Shown here: in pieces, positions 33,301 to 45,075 of the stretch
Layout of the letters: every line of letters starts with the position of its first letter
Numbering within the stretch: position 1 is the first letter of the stretch
From: Neostethus bicornis
Taxonomy: Eukaryota > Chordata > Actinopteri > Atheriniformes > Phallostethidae
Assembly: GCA_902685375.1 (NCBI GenBank)
Contig: LR738541.1
Span: 33,685,008 to 33,749,007 of the forward strand
Direction: 5' to 3'
Length of the DNA: 64,000 nt
Notes under the pieces: generated by a model
Seen by the model: the letters and a program-made list of their open reading frames with translations, nothing else
What the model was told of the DNA's origin: nothing
Databases searched by the model: none
Program-made: the position numbers and the translations under genes

Positions 33301-34140
33301 TGTAGAAATAGCCTTTCCAACGCAGTTATATATAAAAGAAGCTTTTATCAAATTAACAAAGCAGGTACATCCGAGTTTCCTTCTACTGCAGTTACAGCCC
33401 AAGAAATGCTTTTTAGAGGAAACTAGTCCAAAAGCATTTTTCATTGTGGTTAAAATTGATCTTCTTTCCTCAGTAACACTGAAGATTCATCCTGTCCTAT
33501 TTTATTGTTTGCATTAGTTTTATGCAGTGAGCCAAATGTGAATATCGATGCTACAACTGCCTTTATGCGGTACATAGTGCTCAAAACTGTCAAAATATTT
33601 CAACACAACCATAATTTTCTATAACTTTGACCCTAAAAACATCTTCTTTCAAAGACATGGTTATGGTGCGGATTTTAAAACTCAACACTATAAGTCATGC
33701 AGCGTATTGTTTTCTATTTTACAACTCAACAGTTACTGTAAAGAGTTGAAAAGATTGAGTTATTTGATTTTTATTTCATTTTATGCACATTTATGCACAT
33801 ACCTTAGGATCTGAAAAATGCAATAAATTTGCTGCCAAATGTTCTCCATCGTTCAGGCAGTGGGGGAAGATTTTTATATTTTTCTTTTCGTAATGATGCT
33901 CCAACCTACCTTCACTAGTTGGACTTGTGCTTATGATTAGGTGTACTGAAAGGAAACAGTAAAAACCACAATCAATGTTTTTTTTGTATGGTGAGCAAAA
34001 AACATTTGGTCCACAGCTTGTCAGTTACTTTAACTTCCCAGTTTAGAGACAGATTGTGAAGGTCTCAAGTCAGACCTTGAGAACTTTAACTCTGCTTTTA
34101 ATGCTCTTACGTAAATAGTTAAATGCGAGGATGCTGATAG
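30331..34140. other. No gene recognised in 3.8 kb
   Basis: AT-rich sequence without recognised exons or repeats. Small frames on either strand (30943-31188, 32646-32918, 33059-33274, 33287-33517) have no identifiable domain. Poly-T at 32700-32712 and an alternating ttatgcacat duplication at 33782-33802 are the only simple-sequence features noticed. This is the longest part of the window I cannot explain. Confidence 0.35.
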
Positions 34141-34938
34141 AGAAGTACAGGGAAGGTCTTTGTAGATCTAGAGAAAGCGTATGACAGGGTTCCAAGAGAA
34201 GAACTATGGAATTGTATGAGAAAGTCTGTTGTGACAGAGAAGTATGTTAGAGTGGTGCAGAACATGTATGAGGGCTGTAAGACAGTGGTGAGGTGTGCTG
34301 TAGGTGAGACAGAGGAGTTCAGTGTGGGGGTGGGACTGCACCAATGATCTGCTCTGAGTCCTTTGCTGTTTGCAATGGTGATGGACAGGCTGACAGACGA
34401 GGTTAGACAGGACTCTCCATGGACAATGATGTTTGCAGACGACATTGTGATCTGTAGAGAGAGGAGGGAAGAGGTGGAGGAAAAGCTGGAGAGGTGGAGG
34501 TTTGCACTAGAAAGAAGAGGAATGAAGATTAGTCAGAGTAAGACAGAGTACATGTGTGTGAATGAGAGGGATCCAAATGGAAAAGTGAGGTTACAGGGAG
34601 AAGAGATAAAGAAGGTGGAAGATTTTAAGTACTTAGGGTTCTACAGTCCAGAGCAATGGGGAGTGTGGAAAAGAGGTGAAGAAGCGTTTGCAGGGGAGGC
34701 GGAGCGGATGGAGAAAAGCATCAGGTGTGATGTGTAATAGAAGAGTCTCAGCTAAAATGAAAGGAAAAGAGTACAAAACCGTGGTGAGACCGGCCATGCT
34801 GTTTGGTCTAGAAACAGTAGCACTGAAGAAAAGACAGGAAGCAGAGATGGAGGTAGCAGAGATGAAGATGCTGAGGATCTCTCTGGGAGTGACCAGGATG
34901 GGCAGGATCAGGAATGACTATATCAGAAGAACAGCATG
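34141..34938 (+). mobile_element. Family B LINE with reverse transcriptase core, two disabling breaks
   Basis: This is the longest family B copy. Translation shows VFVDLEKAYDRVPREELWNC (RT block), GVGLHQ then a TGA stop at 34345-34347 where GSALSPLLF is expected, SALSPLLFAMVMDRLTD, MMFADDIVICRERREEVEEK (FADD at 34432-34443), SKTEYMCVNERDPNGKV and KVEDFKYLG. A frameshift near 34735 separates this from RRVSAKMKGKEYKTVVRPAM and MKMLRISLGVTRMGRIRND. It stops at agaacagcatg, so the WFGH region and 3' end are missing. Confidence 0.9.
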
Positions 34939-34987
34939 TTATTTTGTTGCGTCACACAGTTTGTTTTTCTTTCTCTACTTGTTTTTA

Positions 34988-35090
34988 CACTAAAAAGTAT
35001 CGATAAGAGTATCGATAAGATACCAGATTGATTAGCAGTATCAATAAGAGTACCTGTATCGATGATATGGTATTGATAATCATCCCTAGG
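34988..35090. repeat. TATCGATAAG-rich fragment of a dispersed element
   Basis: Words such as gtatcgataagagtatcgataaga, gcagtatcaataagagtacc and tgtatcgatgatatggtatt fill this piece. Similar TATCGATA-rich ends belong to a hAT-like fish element I remember only loosely. It lies just beyond the broken right end of the family B LINE and might mark the event that removed the LINE's 3' end. Confidence 0.4.
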
Positions 35091-36639
35091 TATCAGAGAA
35101 AGCCTTTAAGGGCCTACCATCATACAAAAGATCCCTTTCTGTAGAAGTCAACTTGAGATTCTTGAGATCTCCGTGATTTAGTTTGTTCGCTATGGAGCAG
35201 TTCTGAACATCACAGTACTACCTAACCATGAGTGTTTTGTTCAACCGCTTGTAGGGTAGAATATTTATTAAAAGTTTATTTTTAAAAAAGCTACGAGTTA
35301 GAGTTCCGTGTTGTATAAAAAATCAATTTCCAAACAATTTAAATAAGATTGAACTGACAGCAAAGATCCACATATTTGCGAACCAGTAAAGTTCAAATGT
35401 TGCTCTGACATTTGCAGCTGATCAAATCAGCTCATTAGTCACCATCAAACATCTCCAGCAACCAATCACTGCCTCATTATCTAAAATCTTTGTTGAAACA
35501 TGCCTGAACATACACAAACTCAAATTCACAGATATTTGGTAAACTCCTCATTAAACAAGCTGGTTTCCATGCTTTCCACCGACCTGCAACTCTTCACCTT
35601 GAAGGGAACCTCTAGAGATTTTACAGACTGTGTAATTATGTAGAAGGCGCTTTCATCCTGCTTCACAGAATGCCTCTAAAACATTTGTAGCAAAAGTACA
35701 TATTAGTATCCCACACTTAGCAACATTCTTACACATATTCTGTCACACTCACATGAAAGTTTACAGTAAACTTCAGTCTTGTGTCAACCCATCTGAAACC
35801 TGCATCCTGTCATCCTATGCCTACCGCAGGCAGGCTGAGACGAGGGAACATGCAGGCGATGTACCGCAGAGCATTCCCCGGAGCATTCCCCAGATTCTGC
35901 CTTTATGGGAATGTTTGATGTGCAGGTCACAGGGAGCAATCCGTTAACCTCGTGCCTAAATACAGAGACCCAACTGTGTCTGCTAGACTTAAATGTTTAT
36001 CGATGATGATGTGTACTCAAGTACGTGTGTGTGTGAGAGAGAAAGAGAGAGAGAAACTACACACACCTGCTCTTCGGTGTCTGTGTGTATATTGTCAGAG
36101 GAATTTTCCAAATATCCTCAAAAAGAGGATGATATATTCACTTAGCGAGTTTAAGCAGCCATAAAGTAAACATGCTCGGGATGTTTCCGGCACAGTAAAT
36201 GTGAAACCTGAAGGTGGGCCTCTCCACACACACCACCCTCTGTCATCAAAAAAAAAAAAAAAAAACTTGGTGCACAGCTGTGTTGCAAACACCAAACATG
36301 CAGAGTTTAAACCCAGTGAAGTCCCGTTTTGACCATTAATTTAAGTGAACTCATTCGTATAAAAGTAGTGAAATATTTCTCTGGTAATCCGATAAAGAAA
36401 TAAAGCAGCACACATTTGATTTATAGGCAAATAAAACAAAATCAATTCATGTATGGACTTTAGAAAAAATCAACAGCTTTAAAAGACATCAAATCAAGAG
36501 CAAAAAAACAAAGTTGGCGGTGACTTTTGCTTTTAAAATGATCTCATACATCACATGAGAAAGAAGATACTAAATCAAAAAATGCATTTTTTTTTTTTCA
36601 GCTGATTTTGGTCAATACGTTTGCAAATGATTGATACAT
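35091..36639. other. No gene recognised; simple repeats
   Basis: A (GT)/(GA)-rich microsatellite lies at 36024-36056, a poly-A at 36246-36265 and poly-T at 36588-36599. An 11-bp tandem (gagcattcccc) is at 35868-35892 (cagagcattccccggagcattcccc). The frame at 35753-35947 is unrecognised. Confidence 0.4.
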
Positions 36640-36745
36640 TTTTTGACTGTCAAGTTCGGAGACCCAGAGGAAAACCAAACAGGATTATGAATGAAGTGAA
36701 AGAAGACATGAACGAAGTTCGTTTGAAAGAAGAAGATGGAGGAGA
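36640..36745 (+). mobile_element. Degenerate family B LINE fragment
   Basis: The stretch gacccagaggaaaaccaaac, tgaatgaagtgaaagaagac, atgaacgaagttcgtttgaa and agaagaagatgg parallels the family B segment encoding GRPKRRFMDTVKEDMKIVGV...TEEDA at 60600-60660 (reversed). The remnant is about 100 bp and has lost its frame. Confidence 0.5.
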
Positions 36746-37394
36746 CAAGAGTTTGATGAATGCATATTTTTACGATGCCCTTGAAAAAAAACCCAACTAA
36801 ATAAAAAAACTGTTTTAAAGATTCAGCATGCTGACATTTAGTGTGGTGCTTTACAGTCTAGGGCTATAAATAGTTAAATAGATCATATGCGGAGAGCAAA
36901 TCCTTTGTCATGAGAATATTTGGTTCAATGTAAGACTAAATCTTGATTAATTCCTGTGCGACCTCCGGATGACGTCAATCTCAGAGTTAGCTCAGTGTAC
37001 TGTAGATCTGCATAGTCTTGCAGCACACCATTCTAATTTTTGTAATCATCTGGCCAAAAGTACATTCTTTTTTTCCTCCAGCCGGTTTTTTGATAGTTTT
37101 TCCTCTGGGGTCTAAAAACAGGGATATCCTGGCCATGTTTTCCTTAGTTAGGGAGTTAGTGCCAATTCTATCTAGAGAGAATGAAGAATATTTATTGAGT
37201 ACAGGATGTATAGAAACTTTGACATTGTAGGTCTTGGTGTGATATTCTTGTAGGAAGAGAACCGATGAATTAAGTATTCTGACTTGGTGGAAGCGGCCAA
37301 GGGGAAAAAAGTCTACAGAAACTAGGTTAAATGAACATGAGACAAGAGCAACCTTTGTATTAGGTTACCACAAAAGCGAAACCTGAACTGCCCA
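36746..37394. other. No gene recognised
   Basis: AT-rich with an A-rich run near 36783-36810. The frame at 37018-37230 is unrecognised. Confidence 0.4.
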
Positions 37395-37520
37395 GCCCAA
37401 GGACACCCCATTTTTAAACCCACCTGAGTAGGGAGGAAAAACTACTAAAAAGAATTAAAGGGGGAAAAAATAGGAGAAACCTCAAGGAGGTCCAGTTAAA
37501 GGAGGGATGACCAAGCAATG
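37395..37520 (+). repeat. Teleost dispersed repeat, TTTATTTATATAG family, internal part
   Basis: The words gagtagggaggaaaaactac, aaagggggaaaaaataggag, aaacctcaaggaggtccag and gggatgaccaagcaatgaatg match 110-210, in the same orientation. It represents the middle to 3' portion only. Confidence 0.6.
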
Positions 37521-38326
37521 AATGAACCTGGAGCTGGAAAGAGAGCTACATAATGCCAGACTGAGCAGTGAAAAAAAACCAGAGGGCCCAAAGTGGAAAG
37601 CAGTAAAGAAAAAGTTGTTAAAGGAGCCAAGTGTCTTATGTTATACGGCCAGAGAGAGAGAAACAATAAAGGCCAAATTGCCAAGAGATGAGCTGATAAA
37701 ATACTGGTGGTGGATGGGGTGGAGGAGAGCTGCCAAAGCCCTTCTGGAGACAGCTGGAGGGAAAATGACAGGTATTTCAAAGAACTGCTCAACAATGGTA
37801 GGCTGAGTTGGTGAGGGAAATACTCTCAATAATTAACAGACTTGGAGAAGAGAGAAACACTGTATATGGTACAGTGTGGGCTCGGAATCAGACACAAATA
37901 TCTTTAAATGTGAAAAATGTTTGAACATTTTTGAAAAAAATGGAATGTTTTTCATCCACCTATTTCCTGCTTCGCAGCAGTGGAGATCATTTTTATTTCC
38001 CAGACTGCCGCAAACATTGGTGTGTTTAATAATGTGGATCAACTTTCAGGACTTTTTGTTATAATAGGGCTTGACTAACGAACTGATTATCACAAAAATT
38101 TGATTTCAGGCATCCAAGACCCCTGAGATACTACACAATCCAGATAAAGGAAAGTATTCTTGATAAAGCTTGAGTTCCATTTGCATAATAATTTAGAACA
38201 CAGCCTTTTGAGATGATGAGGTTGTAACAATGGGTTCTATAAATACTATTGAATTGACTTGAATACCATATGATTGATTAAGATTATCAATCATTATTAT
38301 TAACATACTTTATTGACCCTTGTGGC
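37521..38326. other. No gene recognised; 94-codon basic frame
   Basis: The plus-strand frame at 37522-37806 encodes a lysine/arginine/glutamate-rich product (WKAVKKKLLKEPS, YWWWMGWRRAAKALLE) that I cannot match to any family. It might be a decayed retroelement frame because it follows a repeat directly. The overlapping minus-strand frames are its shadows. Confidence 0.3.
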
Positions 38327-38394
38327 GTGTATTCAGCTAAAATGAAAGAGAAAGTGTGCAAAACTGTGGTGAGACTGGCCATACTGTTTGGTCT
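38327..38394 (+). mobile_element. Family B LINE, left part of interrupted copy
   Basis: The sequence attcagctaaaatgaaagag, aaagtgtgcaaaactgtggt and actggccatactgtttggtct encodes SAKMKEKVCKTVVRLAILFG. It breaks off at ggtct, exactly where the copy resumes after the hAT insertion at ggtctagagacagtgg. Confidence 0.85.
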
Positions 38395-38636
38395 CTACTA
38401 CCCTGGCGTGATGCCAGGGGGGGTGCGTGTGACCCTGTGGAACATGTTTTTTTTTTTTTTCAGATATTTTTTGTTTTCTTTAATGTTAATGAGGATACAA
38501 TGTCATGCAGAGGTGTACTAAGAACAATTTCCTAGACAAATGATACTAATTATAGTCACGGCGGAGAGTGAGGGGGCGCAAAATATTTTTTTCTCCAGGG
38601 GACGGGGGCGCAACAAGAAATAATTGAGAAGCACTG
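38395..38636 (-). mobile_element. hAT-type element inserted inside a family B LINE
   Basis: The right end, read on the minus strand, is cagtgcttctcaattatttc, followed by gcgcccccgtcccctggag and, after a spacer, gtgactataattagtatcat ttgtct. All of these recur in the MITE at 42210-42354. The LINE resumes at gtctagagac, giving only gtct as a shared flank. The left end (taccctggcgtgatgccaggg) is not a matching inverted repeat and holds a short stem-loop, so the left terminus is rearranged. It includes poly-T at 38447-38460. Confidence 0.78.
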
Positions 38637-39018
38637 GTCTAGAGACAGTGGCACTGAGGAAAAGACAGGAAACAGAGATGGAGGTACCAGAGATGAAGAT
38701 GCTGAGGATCTCTCTGGGAGTGACCAGGATGGACAGGATCAGAGAAACAGCACATGTTAGAGGTTTTAAAGATAGAGTCAGAGAGGCCAGACTGAGATGG
38801 TTTGGACATGTGCAGAGGGGAGAGAGAGAGGACATCGGCAGAAGGATGCTGGATTTGGAACCACCAGGAAGGAAGACCAAAGAGGAGGTTCATGGATACA
38901 GTGAAGGAAGACATAAAGAGAGTTAATGTGACCAGAGAAGATGCAGGAGATAGGGTTAGACAGAAACCTGACTTGCTGTGGCGACTCCTGAAGGGAAATG
39001 CCGAAAAAAGAAGAAGAA
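38637..39018 (+). mobile_element. Family B LINE, right part of interrupted copy
   Basis: It encodes GLETVALRKRQETEMEVPEM, RISLGVTRMDRIR then a short deletion, and REARLRWFGHVQRGEREDIG. After LEPPG a one-base shift moves the GRPKRRFMDTVKEDIKRVNV block into the next frame (38802-39056). The end cgactcctgaagggaaatgccgaaaaaagaagaag is the usual family B terminus. A tail-like attgatccctcatgggaaaat follows at 39017-39037. Confidence 0.86.
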
Positions 39019-42000
39019 TTGATCCCTCATGGGAAAATATTGTAGTTTGTCTTTGAAGATTGGCAAATGCTTGAACTGTTGAAGCAACACTTTGGCTGCT
39101 CATCCAGTAACACTTGCAACACCCCAGTGGACTTTATTTCAACCTACCAAATATCCATATGTCTAAACAGCACATCAGAGATTTTAATTTCACCATCCTG
39201 CCATGTTTCTTCTACACTACAATATAAAACACGTTTCCTAACGACTAAAACAAAATTAACATTGTTCCTGCCTGTAAATAAGTGCAATAATCATTTTCAG
39301 GAAAAGTTCAAATGCTCAAAAAGCACATTCTTTTCTTTGTAGCAGTGATCAGGATCTGTACTGTATCTATTCACACATGTTTCGATCTATTTCTGATATT
39401 CATTAAAATGTAATAAAATTCATCCATATGTTTTATAGCTGAGTTGTTCACAAATGTTGAAGTGTAAAGTTTAAAAGGAATTTTAGCGTCTGACATAAAC
39501 TTGCCAAAACATTGTAATCCGAACAGGACAACCATCATCATGTGTACATCATCTGCGATGCCTAAGCTAGCATAGGTAAAAACCAAACAATATTTAAGCC
39601 AATATCTTGTTTCCCCTTTGTTTGGTCGTTAGTTCTCCTGTTTCATTGTTGTATTTAGCTCAACATGGGCAACTTGATTTTTTTTAACCTCTTCTTTTAC
39701 CCGTGAGACTAAATTCAGCTTTTATCTTGTCTGCCAAAGACTTTCTGTCACCATTTAGGTTTTCACAACCAAGCCTTCGTTAGTGCAGGCATTAAATTAC
39801 AATGCAGCTGCTGTCGAGTTAAACTGATTTGACGCTTCAAATAAAAAAGCGACACTAAGGACTATCACCAGGATGGGAAGGATTTCTGTTATAAATTTTA
39901 CAAATCTTAGAAGTTACGTGAGCAAGAAATTAAACACAGCTTTATTTATTTTCTTCGACCACATGCTTGTGAAAGAAAATGAGAATAGTCAGTTGATCAT
40001 ATTTCATAAAAGACCTATCATCAGCATCTGATTCCTTTCTTTTCTCGTATATGGGACACGACATTGTGTCGTTTTCTTTTCTTTGGCTGGTTCAGCAGTC
40101 AAACCGGCTTTTCAGCAGCCGTCACATCCCTGTGAACCAAAACATTCATTTTCCCTCAGGATTTAGCTTCTAACCAAACATCCAGCAAAATGCAGCTGGT
40201 GGTAAGAATCCTTCAAGGTTTTATAGATACCCAATGTTGAGCATCAGCAAATGGCCGTGACAGCGGGAACATGGGCTTCCAGGAAACAGAACATGTGATT
40301 TGCGGTACATCGTGTCATTCCCTCCACCTGAGAGAAAATGATGAGAGGTTCTTTGAATGGTCTAGGACAGGAAACTGGTATGACTCCCAGTGTTCTTGTT
40401 GGAGATTAGGATGCCACACTAGAGGTCAAAATAAGTTCTATTTTGCTTACGTTTGCTAACAAAAAAAAGATCAAAGCAGTTTTGAAACATCACATCTTTT
40501 ATTCTCTAAAGAAACAAGAAAAACAAATCGGGGATTTGAAAAAGTGCTGTTTGAATGAAAACATATGAAACTGTAAAATGCTTAACCCATCCAGCGTGCA
40601 TTATGGTGCATGCTGATTGTGCATGTTTTTCACAAGTCAGGAACCTGGTGGATACTACAAAATGAGAGAATTATTGTGTTTGTACTAGTGACATTCAAAC
40701 CAGTGCAATCACAATCTCATAAGGGTTTAATAAAGACTATTATTATCTTTGTTCTGAACACAAGCAGCTGAGTGGTCAGATGTGAGATCTGATCATGCAC
40801 CTAGGTTCTTACGCTTCATGGCAAACATCTGGGAAGGGTTTCTACTGCTTCGGCATCTTGTTTCACTTTTGGATGAAGGATTTGTAGAAAAACTGTAGCC
40901 TTGTTTATGTATATCTTTTACTTGGCAATAAAGATGTTTACTGCTTGGTAGGCAAAAAGTAACCAGATCTAATCCATAATTTTGAGAACAATGAGGTTTT
41001 GTGAAATCAAAGAATTCGATTATTAAATTCAAATACGAACAAAAGATGAACATAATTAGGAGAAAATACTAATTTGGGCATTTGATTTTGTTACAGGTAC
41101 ATATTCTAATGAAGTTATGATAAAGAGAATTATTTACAGCCTGTTTCTGAATTTTTCAAGTACAAAGCAGTGAGCCGGGGTGTATCAGCGGACATGAATG
41201 CCACACAGATGATTTCAGGAATGAAATGGCAGCGCTACAGTCGCACATCTGGTTCCCATGTTTTCTGGAGAGCAAGTAAAGAAAACCGGAGACAGATTGC
41301 CAACGAGCAGAACCACCACACTGAATTTGATTGATGTTATTTGCCACCACAAAAGCAATTTAACATCTCACCACTTGTCACATTTTTCCTTTAACCATTT
41401 CAGCCCACTATTAAGAACAACAAATGACTGTCTTTAGAACAAGGGAATTAGGCTCTTTTAGAAAAGAAATCTCTTAATATCCTGCTGGAAAGATTACTTA
41501 CATAACATCAGCCAAAATGTGAGAATGATTAGGATGCTCAGTGAGGCTGTAATCTGAAATCTTGTGCTCATTTACTAAGTAAATATTACCAAATAGCTTG
41601 AGACATTTCCAGCGGGTTCTGCGCATTTGCAAGTCCATAAAAATATTCCTACATAATGGGGTTTGAAGTCATGTTTACTGTGTGACCTGGAAAGCAGATG
41701 ATCAGGAGAACACATGCTGTTCAGTCTTTATGACTTCTCTTTAACTTTCTAAGTGCCAAACCGCAGTGAGATTAGGATTTAATGATGATGATCGTGTTTG
41801 TTTGCATTTGCTGCATGTTCGATGTCTTTCGGGGGAAATCTTCTGTTTATCTGTGGCTTCAAAGGAGCAAATGTGTGGCTGTAAATGTATGTGAACAAAA
41901 ATAAAGATCTTGGGTGGACTTTGATGCCATATGTCCTTTATTGTCTCTGATCGTTTGCTTTCTTTAACTGGACAACCATGAACTTCTGAAGAAAGTTTCA

Positions 42001-42209
42001 CACACGCTCGAAACTATTGCTGACTTTGGGGCCTCTTTCCTTTCACAATTTGATCCGTATACTGTAGGCCCCCTTTTTTTTTATTTTTAAAGTTCTTTAT
42101 TTTAATCCTAAAGCTAAGTCTTTATACTTAAAAAATCCCTCCTTTCATTAATGTTCGGAATAGAGATCCGATCCCTTTCCAGTCCTCAGAAATGTACATA
42201 TCTTTACAC
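39019..42209. other. No gene recognised in 3.2 kb; two non-repetitive blocks
   Basis: The start (attgatccctcatgggaaaa) may be a 20-bp SINE tail. The rest has no named repeat. The blocks 40260-40450, 41156-41350 and 41740-42000 have mixed composition and no simple repeats. The short frames over them (40271-40459, 41156-41350 minus, 41741-42001 minus) have no recognisable domain. They are candidates for conserved non-coding DNA, untested. Confidence 0.35.
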
Positions 42210-42354
42210 CAGTGCTTTTCAATTATTTTCTGTTGCGCCCCCCTAGGAAGTAGAAGATATTCCGCGGCCCCCCCACTCTCCACCGTGACTATAATTAGTA
42301 TCATTTGTCTATGAAATTGTTATAAGCAGTGGTCCCACTATTTGAGAAGCACTG
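42210..42354 (+). mobile_element. 145-bp hAT MITE with 8-bp target duplication (7 of 8 match)
   Basis: Ends are cagtgcttttcaattatttt and, reversed, cagtgcttctcaaatagtgg. The flanks are ctttacac (42202-42209) and ctttacag (42355-42362). Internal words gcgcccccctaggaagtaga and ccgtgactataattagtatc match the hAT element inside the LINE at 38395-38636 on the opposite strand. Too short to encode a transposase. Confidence 0.87.
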
Positions 42355-42396
42355 CTTTACAGTAAGGACTGAGTTCTTTTTTTCTCACTCTATTCA

Positions 42397-42545
42397 GCCC
42401 TCACCGGGAAAATTTGTGTGCTGCACTCATATACCATTGACGACGTCAATGGTGTCTTCTCCAGGGACCCTAGACATGAACTCAGTGGGATGCAAACCCG
42501 TGAACTTCCGGTCCGCGGCCGAATGCTCCAACCACTGAGTGTTCT
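42397..42545 (-). mobile_element. tRNA-type SINE with LINE-like tail, internally shortened
   Basis: On the minus strand the tail reads aattttcccggtgagggctg and the head side reads cactcagtggttggagcatt with a B-box like cacgggtttgcatcccactg. Part of the middle is replaced by a small inverted repeat, accattgacgacgtcaatggt, at 42432-42452. The frame at 42329-42538 is a shadow. Confidence 0.72.
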
Positions 42546-42869
42546 CAGGGACCCCGACATATTAGGGACCAGGACATGGTTCTAGGAGCATTTTAAGTCT
42601 GTTCAGCCAGCATGCCTTTTGACTCCGCCCCGTATTCTCTCACAACAGGCCGGTAAAGTTCTCTCATCACTGCTGGTGAAGCTCTGATTAAGAAATTTGA
42701 AATTTTGATCATAAAAAGAATCACGTAGCAGTTAGTAGAAAGTTAAAAAATCATTTTCTCCTCTTCTCATTCATCTTTTTATGACGCTAATGCAAGCGAT
42801 GGTATCAAAAATTTTCTATGAAACCCAGAAGAGAAATTTGAATGCTGAGGTACAAACACAAATTTTCAA

Positions 42870-43210
42870 AGCAGCTCCCCACAGAGAAGAGAACACCGTC
42901 CAAGATGGACTGGAGAGTATCTTGTTGCAGACATTGAAGGACCTGAGCTGTCTCAAGTAGTACAGTTTACTCAGGTTCTTCTTGTAGACAAACTCAGTGT
43001 TGGTAGACCAGTCTAGTTTATTGTCATGTCAACCCCCCACAATCTGTACAATGCGACCATCTCCAAATCAGACCCATCGATAGAGTCTGGAGATGGCTCA
43101 GAGTCTCTCCTATTGAAGACCACCATCATCTTCGTCACATTGAGGTGCAGATGGTCTACCCACATCACCTAGCAAAATTTTCCTACAGGTCCATGTACAG
43201 TACTGATCGT
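42870..43210 (-). mobile_element. Rex/CR1-like LINE reverse transcriptase relic
   Basis: Minus-strand translation from several frames gives LHLNVTKMMVVFNRRDSEPS, SIDGSDLEMV and YKKNLSKLYYLRQLRSFNV followed by CNKI. In Rex1/Babar-type elements the same order appears (L.LNV.KTKE.VVDFR, I.G..VE.V..YKYLG, K..SRLYFLR.LRSFNVC). Stops and shifts show it is dead. The 3' end at 3281-3478 could come from a related family. Confidence 0.68.
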
Positions 43211-43673
43211 CCACCACAGTCTCCACACACTTAACCAAGGCTGAGTAAGTTTAAAGATGAAAAGACCAAGAACAGTACTGAAAACCAGCCCTGTCAATGG
43301 TAAAAAGGAAGGGGGATGGGACAGTTTCTTGTGGAACACTCGGACAAATATGTAAACACGTGGAGAAAAAAAATCGGCCAAGAAAATCCCTTTAAATTAC
43401 TTTATGAATTAGGGACGATAAAAATGGCTGTCTTTTGGACACTTCCACAAGTCAACATGGCTGCTGATTTTTGGGATAGTTGATTTTTTAGATACTGGAG
43501 AGACCAATGCACCCAGTATGAGAACTCTTTTCCATGCTGGTTCAGGATTGTTGCTCAAGTTTGGATCAATGGCACATTGAATAGTGAAAGATTTTGGCCA
43601 ACTGTATTTGGCTTTTTTTTTTTTTTTTTACTTTGTTTTTTACATATTTTTTTTTCAGTCTCATTCTTTTAAC
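43211..43673. other. No gene recognised; T-rich tract at right
   Basis: A T-rich tract at 43613-43655 directly precedes the family A LINE. No gene or other named repeat was identified; 43169-43381 on the minus strand is unrecognised. Confidence 0.4.
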
Positions 43674-44075
43674 GGAAAGAATGAGATCGCGGATACAAGC
43701 AGCTGAAATGAGCTTCCTCCACAGGGTGGCTGGGCTCTCACTCAGAGAGCTGGTGAGGAGCTCCGCCATCCAGGAAGAGCTCGGTGCTCCTCCAGGTCGA
43801 GAGAAGCCAGATGGGATAGTTCGGGCATCTGGTCAGGATGCCCCCCCGAGTGCCTCGCTGGTGAGGTGTTTTGGGCACGTCCCACCAGGAGGAGACCAGG
43901 AGCCAGAACTTGGACCAGCCAGAGAGACCATGTCTCACAGCAAGCTGGGGAACAACTCGAGATCCTTCCGGGTGAGCTGGAGGATGCAGCAGGGCCGAGA
44001 GAAGCCTGGGCTCCCTGTTTGAGGAAGCCCAGGCCCCCAAGACCCGGGATAGGTAGAAGACGACGAAATGGAACA
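43674..44075 (+). mobile_element. Family A LINE, 5'-truncated, frameshifted
   Basis: It starts ggaaagaatgagatcgcgga and encodes ERMRSRIQAAEMSFLHRVAG and LRELVRSSAIQEELGA, after which a deletion of about 15 bp removes the VEPL codons. Later frames give PTRRRPGARTW and WAPCLRKPRPPRPG. It ends gataggtagaagacgacgaa atgg. The copy is diverged from 12247-12911. Frames on the minus strand are shadows. Confidence 0.84.
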
Positions 44076-44944
44076 GAACAAAATTTTACTTTAACATTTT
44101 CTATTGAATACCTTTTGTTCCAAAAAGAGGATTTATATACCAAGCATCAGGCTTTTTAAAAGCTGTCTAAATAGTTGAATATGTTTAACAGACTTTAAAA
44201 TGCTGGTGACCTGTCCAGGGTGTTCCTCACCTCTCACCTTGGTTATTTGATTATATTTAGGCTCGTCTCACTCCTGGGAGGTGGGTCAGTCTGGAATCTG
44301 CTGTGGGATCCCATTAAATCAGTAATATTTCCAAAGCATCATTTTTTAGCTGACCATTCTTCTCCTGGTGGTTTGTAGCTTATTTTCAAGCCAAAACATC
44401 AAAGCTCTTTGCTGATTTCCATAGTAACGTGCTCCCTCACAAGACCTGTGCAAAACAAGCAGGACACCTCTGCATGAGGAATGGTCTATTTATGCATGTA
44501 TGAGAGAACGAGCGGGTCATTTGCTCCATGCAGAATGTATTTGTGTGTTTTTGCTCATGTGAGTGTGTTCACTTTGTTTCCAAGCAGCAGAGAAGTGAAG
44601 TGGAGGCTGACGTCAAGTGCATGGCCTTGGTTTCTGATGTGTTTACTGCTGTATGAAGTGTGCGTTCTGGGATGTACTGCAGTGTGTGCGAGGCCGCGCT
44701 GACATGCCTTGCTCTGACACCAGCCTTGCAGCGCGCCGGAATACACAGAGACGGAAAACATACATATTTACAAATAAAACACTTACATACAAAGACAAAC
44801 ATTCAATCATTGGTATTGTGTTGGTTTGACAAAAGTTTGGGAAAAATACTGTATATTATTCTTCCGATAATAAAGACGTGGCTAATGGGAACCATATTTA
44901 CTATTTTTTTAGTATTCAGCACTTGTACCCCAGTAACTCAATAG
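44076..44944. other. No gene recognised
   Basis: Includes a fragment gctggtgacctgtccagggtg at 44201-44221 that resembles the Mermaid 3' body. The overlapping frames at 44481-44944 on both strands are unrecognised. Otherwise unremarkable. Confidence 0.35.
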
Positions 44945-45075
44945 GTCAGTGGTCTCTCTTTTGTGTGGATCTCCATGAGGTTTCTTCTTTTTTCCCCACT
45001 GCTGAGTTTTTCCTCTCCAAGAAGGAGGATTTAAGAGCAGGAATGTGCTGAAATTGTTTAGCTAGCTTTAGTTAA
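44945..45075 (-). repeat. Teleost dispersed repeat, TTTATTTATATAG family, minus strand
   Basis: Reversed, this reads ggagaggaaaaactcagcag, tggggaaaaaagaagaaacc and tcatggagatccacac, matching 110-180. The adjoining gtttagctagctttagttaa matches the reversed gctagctaaac at 54945-54955. This shows the repeat's internal order (gctaac words, then the poly-A/G block) is the same in each copy. Confidence 0.6.

Noticed and set aside
36024..36056. Regulatory GA-box cluster
   Set aside because: It is an ordinary GT/GA microsatellite.
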